From positions 107,574,406-107,638,405 of the forward strand of contig NC_081415.1 of assembly GCF_030272615.1 (NCBI RefSeq): DNA of 64,000 bases. Reading direction: 5' to 3'. Of the stretch, positions 62,336 to 64,000 are shown piece by piece. Source of the stretch: Cryptomeria japonica. Its lineage: Eukaryota; Streptophyta; Pinopsida; Cupressales; Cupressaceae. A model generated the notes under the pieces. That model was not told the DNA's origin. It was given only the letters and a program-made list of their open reading frames with translations, and did not search any database. Position 1 is the stretch's first letter. Every line of letters starts with the position of its first letter. Made by a program: the position numbers and the translations under genes.

Positions 62336-64000
62336 CTAGACACCGAAAGGCTTGGAAATCCGTTGCCACATCAACATTCCAACATTGGAAATCGGAAGAA
62401 GAGCCCTTACCAAAATAACCTGATTCTCAACATTCCAAACAATAGATTTTAACGGGTCCTTTGTTCCAACGTCTATATTCGAATATTTGAACCAATTTGT
62501 CCGTTCGAATATTTGAATATTTGAATCTATATTCGAGTATTTGAATTTTTGAATCAACTTCATAGCTTCCATTCTATTTCCTACAGCTGCTGTTCTGAGT
62601 CTGTTCGCAATTCTGTGGAGTGGCCATGGACAGAAAGTGCCAAATGCTCTGTAAATCGGCACCATTTTAGAAAGGCCAAACATTTGCAGGTAACTTTTTT
62701 GGGGCTTTCATTTCTGCTTTTCTTTTATAGGATTATATTCCTAATTATATTCTGTTATTTGAATTTTGAGTTATGATAAGGGGATGCCTTTTCTCGGTGA
62801 TATTTTTATCAAATTGAATTGGGATTTTAAGTTATGTCGTAGATGGTTCAGGGTTTCATGGCTATGGAAATTATTTTGTTTAAGACCATTTTCATTTATT
62901 CTCTTTGATCGGTCTTGATTCTTGAAATGGTTATTTATGACTGGATTTTTGGTCCTGCTAAGCGTGTATTATCTTGTACTGTTTTCGTTAAGTTAAAAAT
63001 GGTTTAAAATTTAGAATCAAATTGGAGGGTGTTTGTTAGAGAAAATTATTCACAGATATGGTTTGAAATTCGGAACAGATTGGAGGGTGTCTGAGGTCTG
63101 TTTAGAGATGATATGTTATCCATGATATACTTCGATTTTTCCCTTGGAATGCTTGGGATTTAGATAATATTAGTAAAAATGACTCTGATCTGGAATCTTA
63201 TTTATACCTTCAATTTTTGTCTAATTTTTTTCAGCCTTAAAGATTAGAATTAGGTTCTTACAGGATTTGATTTCGGTGAATGCTTCAAGCCCTAGATGGC
63301 CTGCATATAATATGGGTTTTAAGAGATGAGATTTGTCTTGCTTTCGGTGACTTTTTCTTCGGTTCTGTGTTATTACTATCCCAAGTATTGATGGTTTAGT
63401 TTTACTTGTGAGTTTTGGATTTTGTTTGAAGGCCAACCATTCAGAAGCTCCTGCCGTAGAGTGTGGTTGATGATGTTTGTCAATTCAAATCTCATTACAG
63501 CAGAGAAACCCTCGCATGAATGCATCCAATTTTTCATGGACCTCATTCCCTCTTTCTTTTTATGAATGTCCTTGTTGCAAGGAATATTCGACTGCAGGAG
63601 CATGCATATGAAACATCCTTGTTCTAAGAAATATCTATGGAGTAGACAACATGAGCCTGTTCTTCAATGTTTCATGTATGGTGGGGTTTGTTCTGAACTT
63701 CTGTGTATTGCAATAGCTCTGTTTTGGGCTGCAATTAATGCAGGAGGCAGGGTAGATAGTGTTCTGAAAGACATGGACATGGCGATGGCAGCGTTCAAGT
63801 CACTGTCGAATTGTAGCTCTGTTCAGGCCATTGCCAGACAAGGATGCAGGAAACATTTGCTCAAAGATGACTCTCCAAGATTAAATTAAAAGGGCAGTTC
63901 TCTGATCATTATATGATCTGTAAACTTATTCTCTGCTTTTTGGGCATTCAAAGGCTCAGGGGAAGAAATTTCAAGCTTCTATGGAACAAGAGGCTACAGG
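62336..64000 (+). other. Possible start of a host transcription unit
   Basis: This end of the window is less AT-rich and less repeat-like. CATTTGCAG/GTAACTTTTT near 62690 is a good plant splice donor after an exon-like stretch (62550-62690). A long T-rich intron-like stretch follows (62700-63400). The plus frame 63566-63889 (107 codons, Cys-rich N-terminus, then GGRVDSVLKDMDMAMAAFKS) is open but has no known domain and may be chance or untranslated leader. The segment 62480-62560 repeats ATTCGAATATTTGAA-type words about six times. I cannot name the gene, if there is one. Confidence 0.35.

Overview
This window looks like plant nuclear DNA, most likely from a conifer or another gymnosperm with a large, repeat-rich genome. 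It is AT-rich, carries plant-type LINEs, Ty3/gypsy and Ty1/copia LTRs, and a plant leucine-rich-repeat receptor kinase relative with a GT-AG intron. I see no complete, undamaged host gene. Almost everything recognisable is a transposable element or a decayed gene, in nested and broken layers.

Layout. 1-7.0 kb: AT-rich non-coding DNA with a probable minus-strand LTR edge at 2949, an unusual GGTAGC/GCTACC cluster (1081-1275) and one copy of a dispersed repeat (4866-5345). 7.0-11.6 kb: a decayed minus-strand LINE split by a probable solo LTR at about 8530-9785. 13.7-15.9 kb: a second decayed LINE. 16.9-20.2 kb: an LRR receptor-like kinase pseudogene (three frameshifts, two premature stops). A partial copy of its last exon and 3' flank lies at 27.26-28.60 kb. 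Between the two copies is a third LINE (21.25-25.44 kb) that has both open reading frames but lacks its 3' end and has a mutated reverse-transcriptase active site. 30.6-32.5 kb: AT-rich direct duplications. 33.3-36.7 kb: a short LINE-like element bounded by a target-site duplication and split by a solo copia-type LTR.

40.04-50.62 kb is the most interesting part. It is a single 10.6-kb DNA transposon with 28-bp terminal inverted repeats (27 of 28 matching) and a 4-bp TAAT duplication at both ends. Palindromic GGGATCCC arrays lie just inside each end. It carries a decayed transposase gene with a D...D...D/E-like catalytic layout that I cannot assign to a named superfamily. It also carries a second, convergent, proline-rich gene of unknown function, plus several thousand bases of tandem arrays (143-144 bp and about 319 bp units, sharing a CTTAAGG core in opposite orientations) and long hairpins. 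Every nonsense codon noted in its two genes is one C-to-T change away from CAG, CGA or CAA, the pattern expected of methylated, silenced DNA.

50.7-57.5 kb: a second copy of the LINE-like element abuts a minus-strand Ty3/gypsy gag region. That is followed by its leader, a primer-binding-like site and two LTRs separated by only 289 bp. 58-60.6 kb: another decayed minus-strand Ty3/gypsy gag-protease. 62.3-64.0 kb: less repeat-like DNA that may be the start of a host transcription unit running out of the window.
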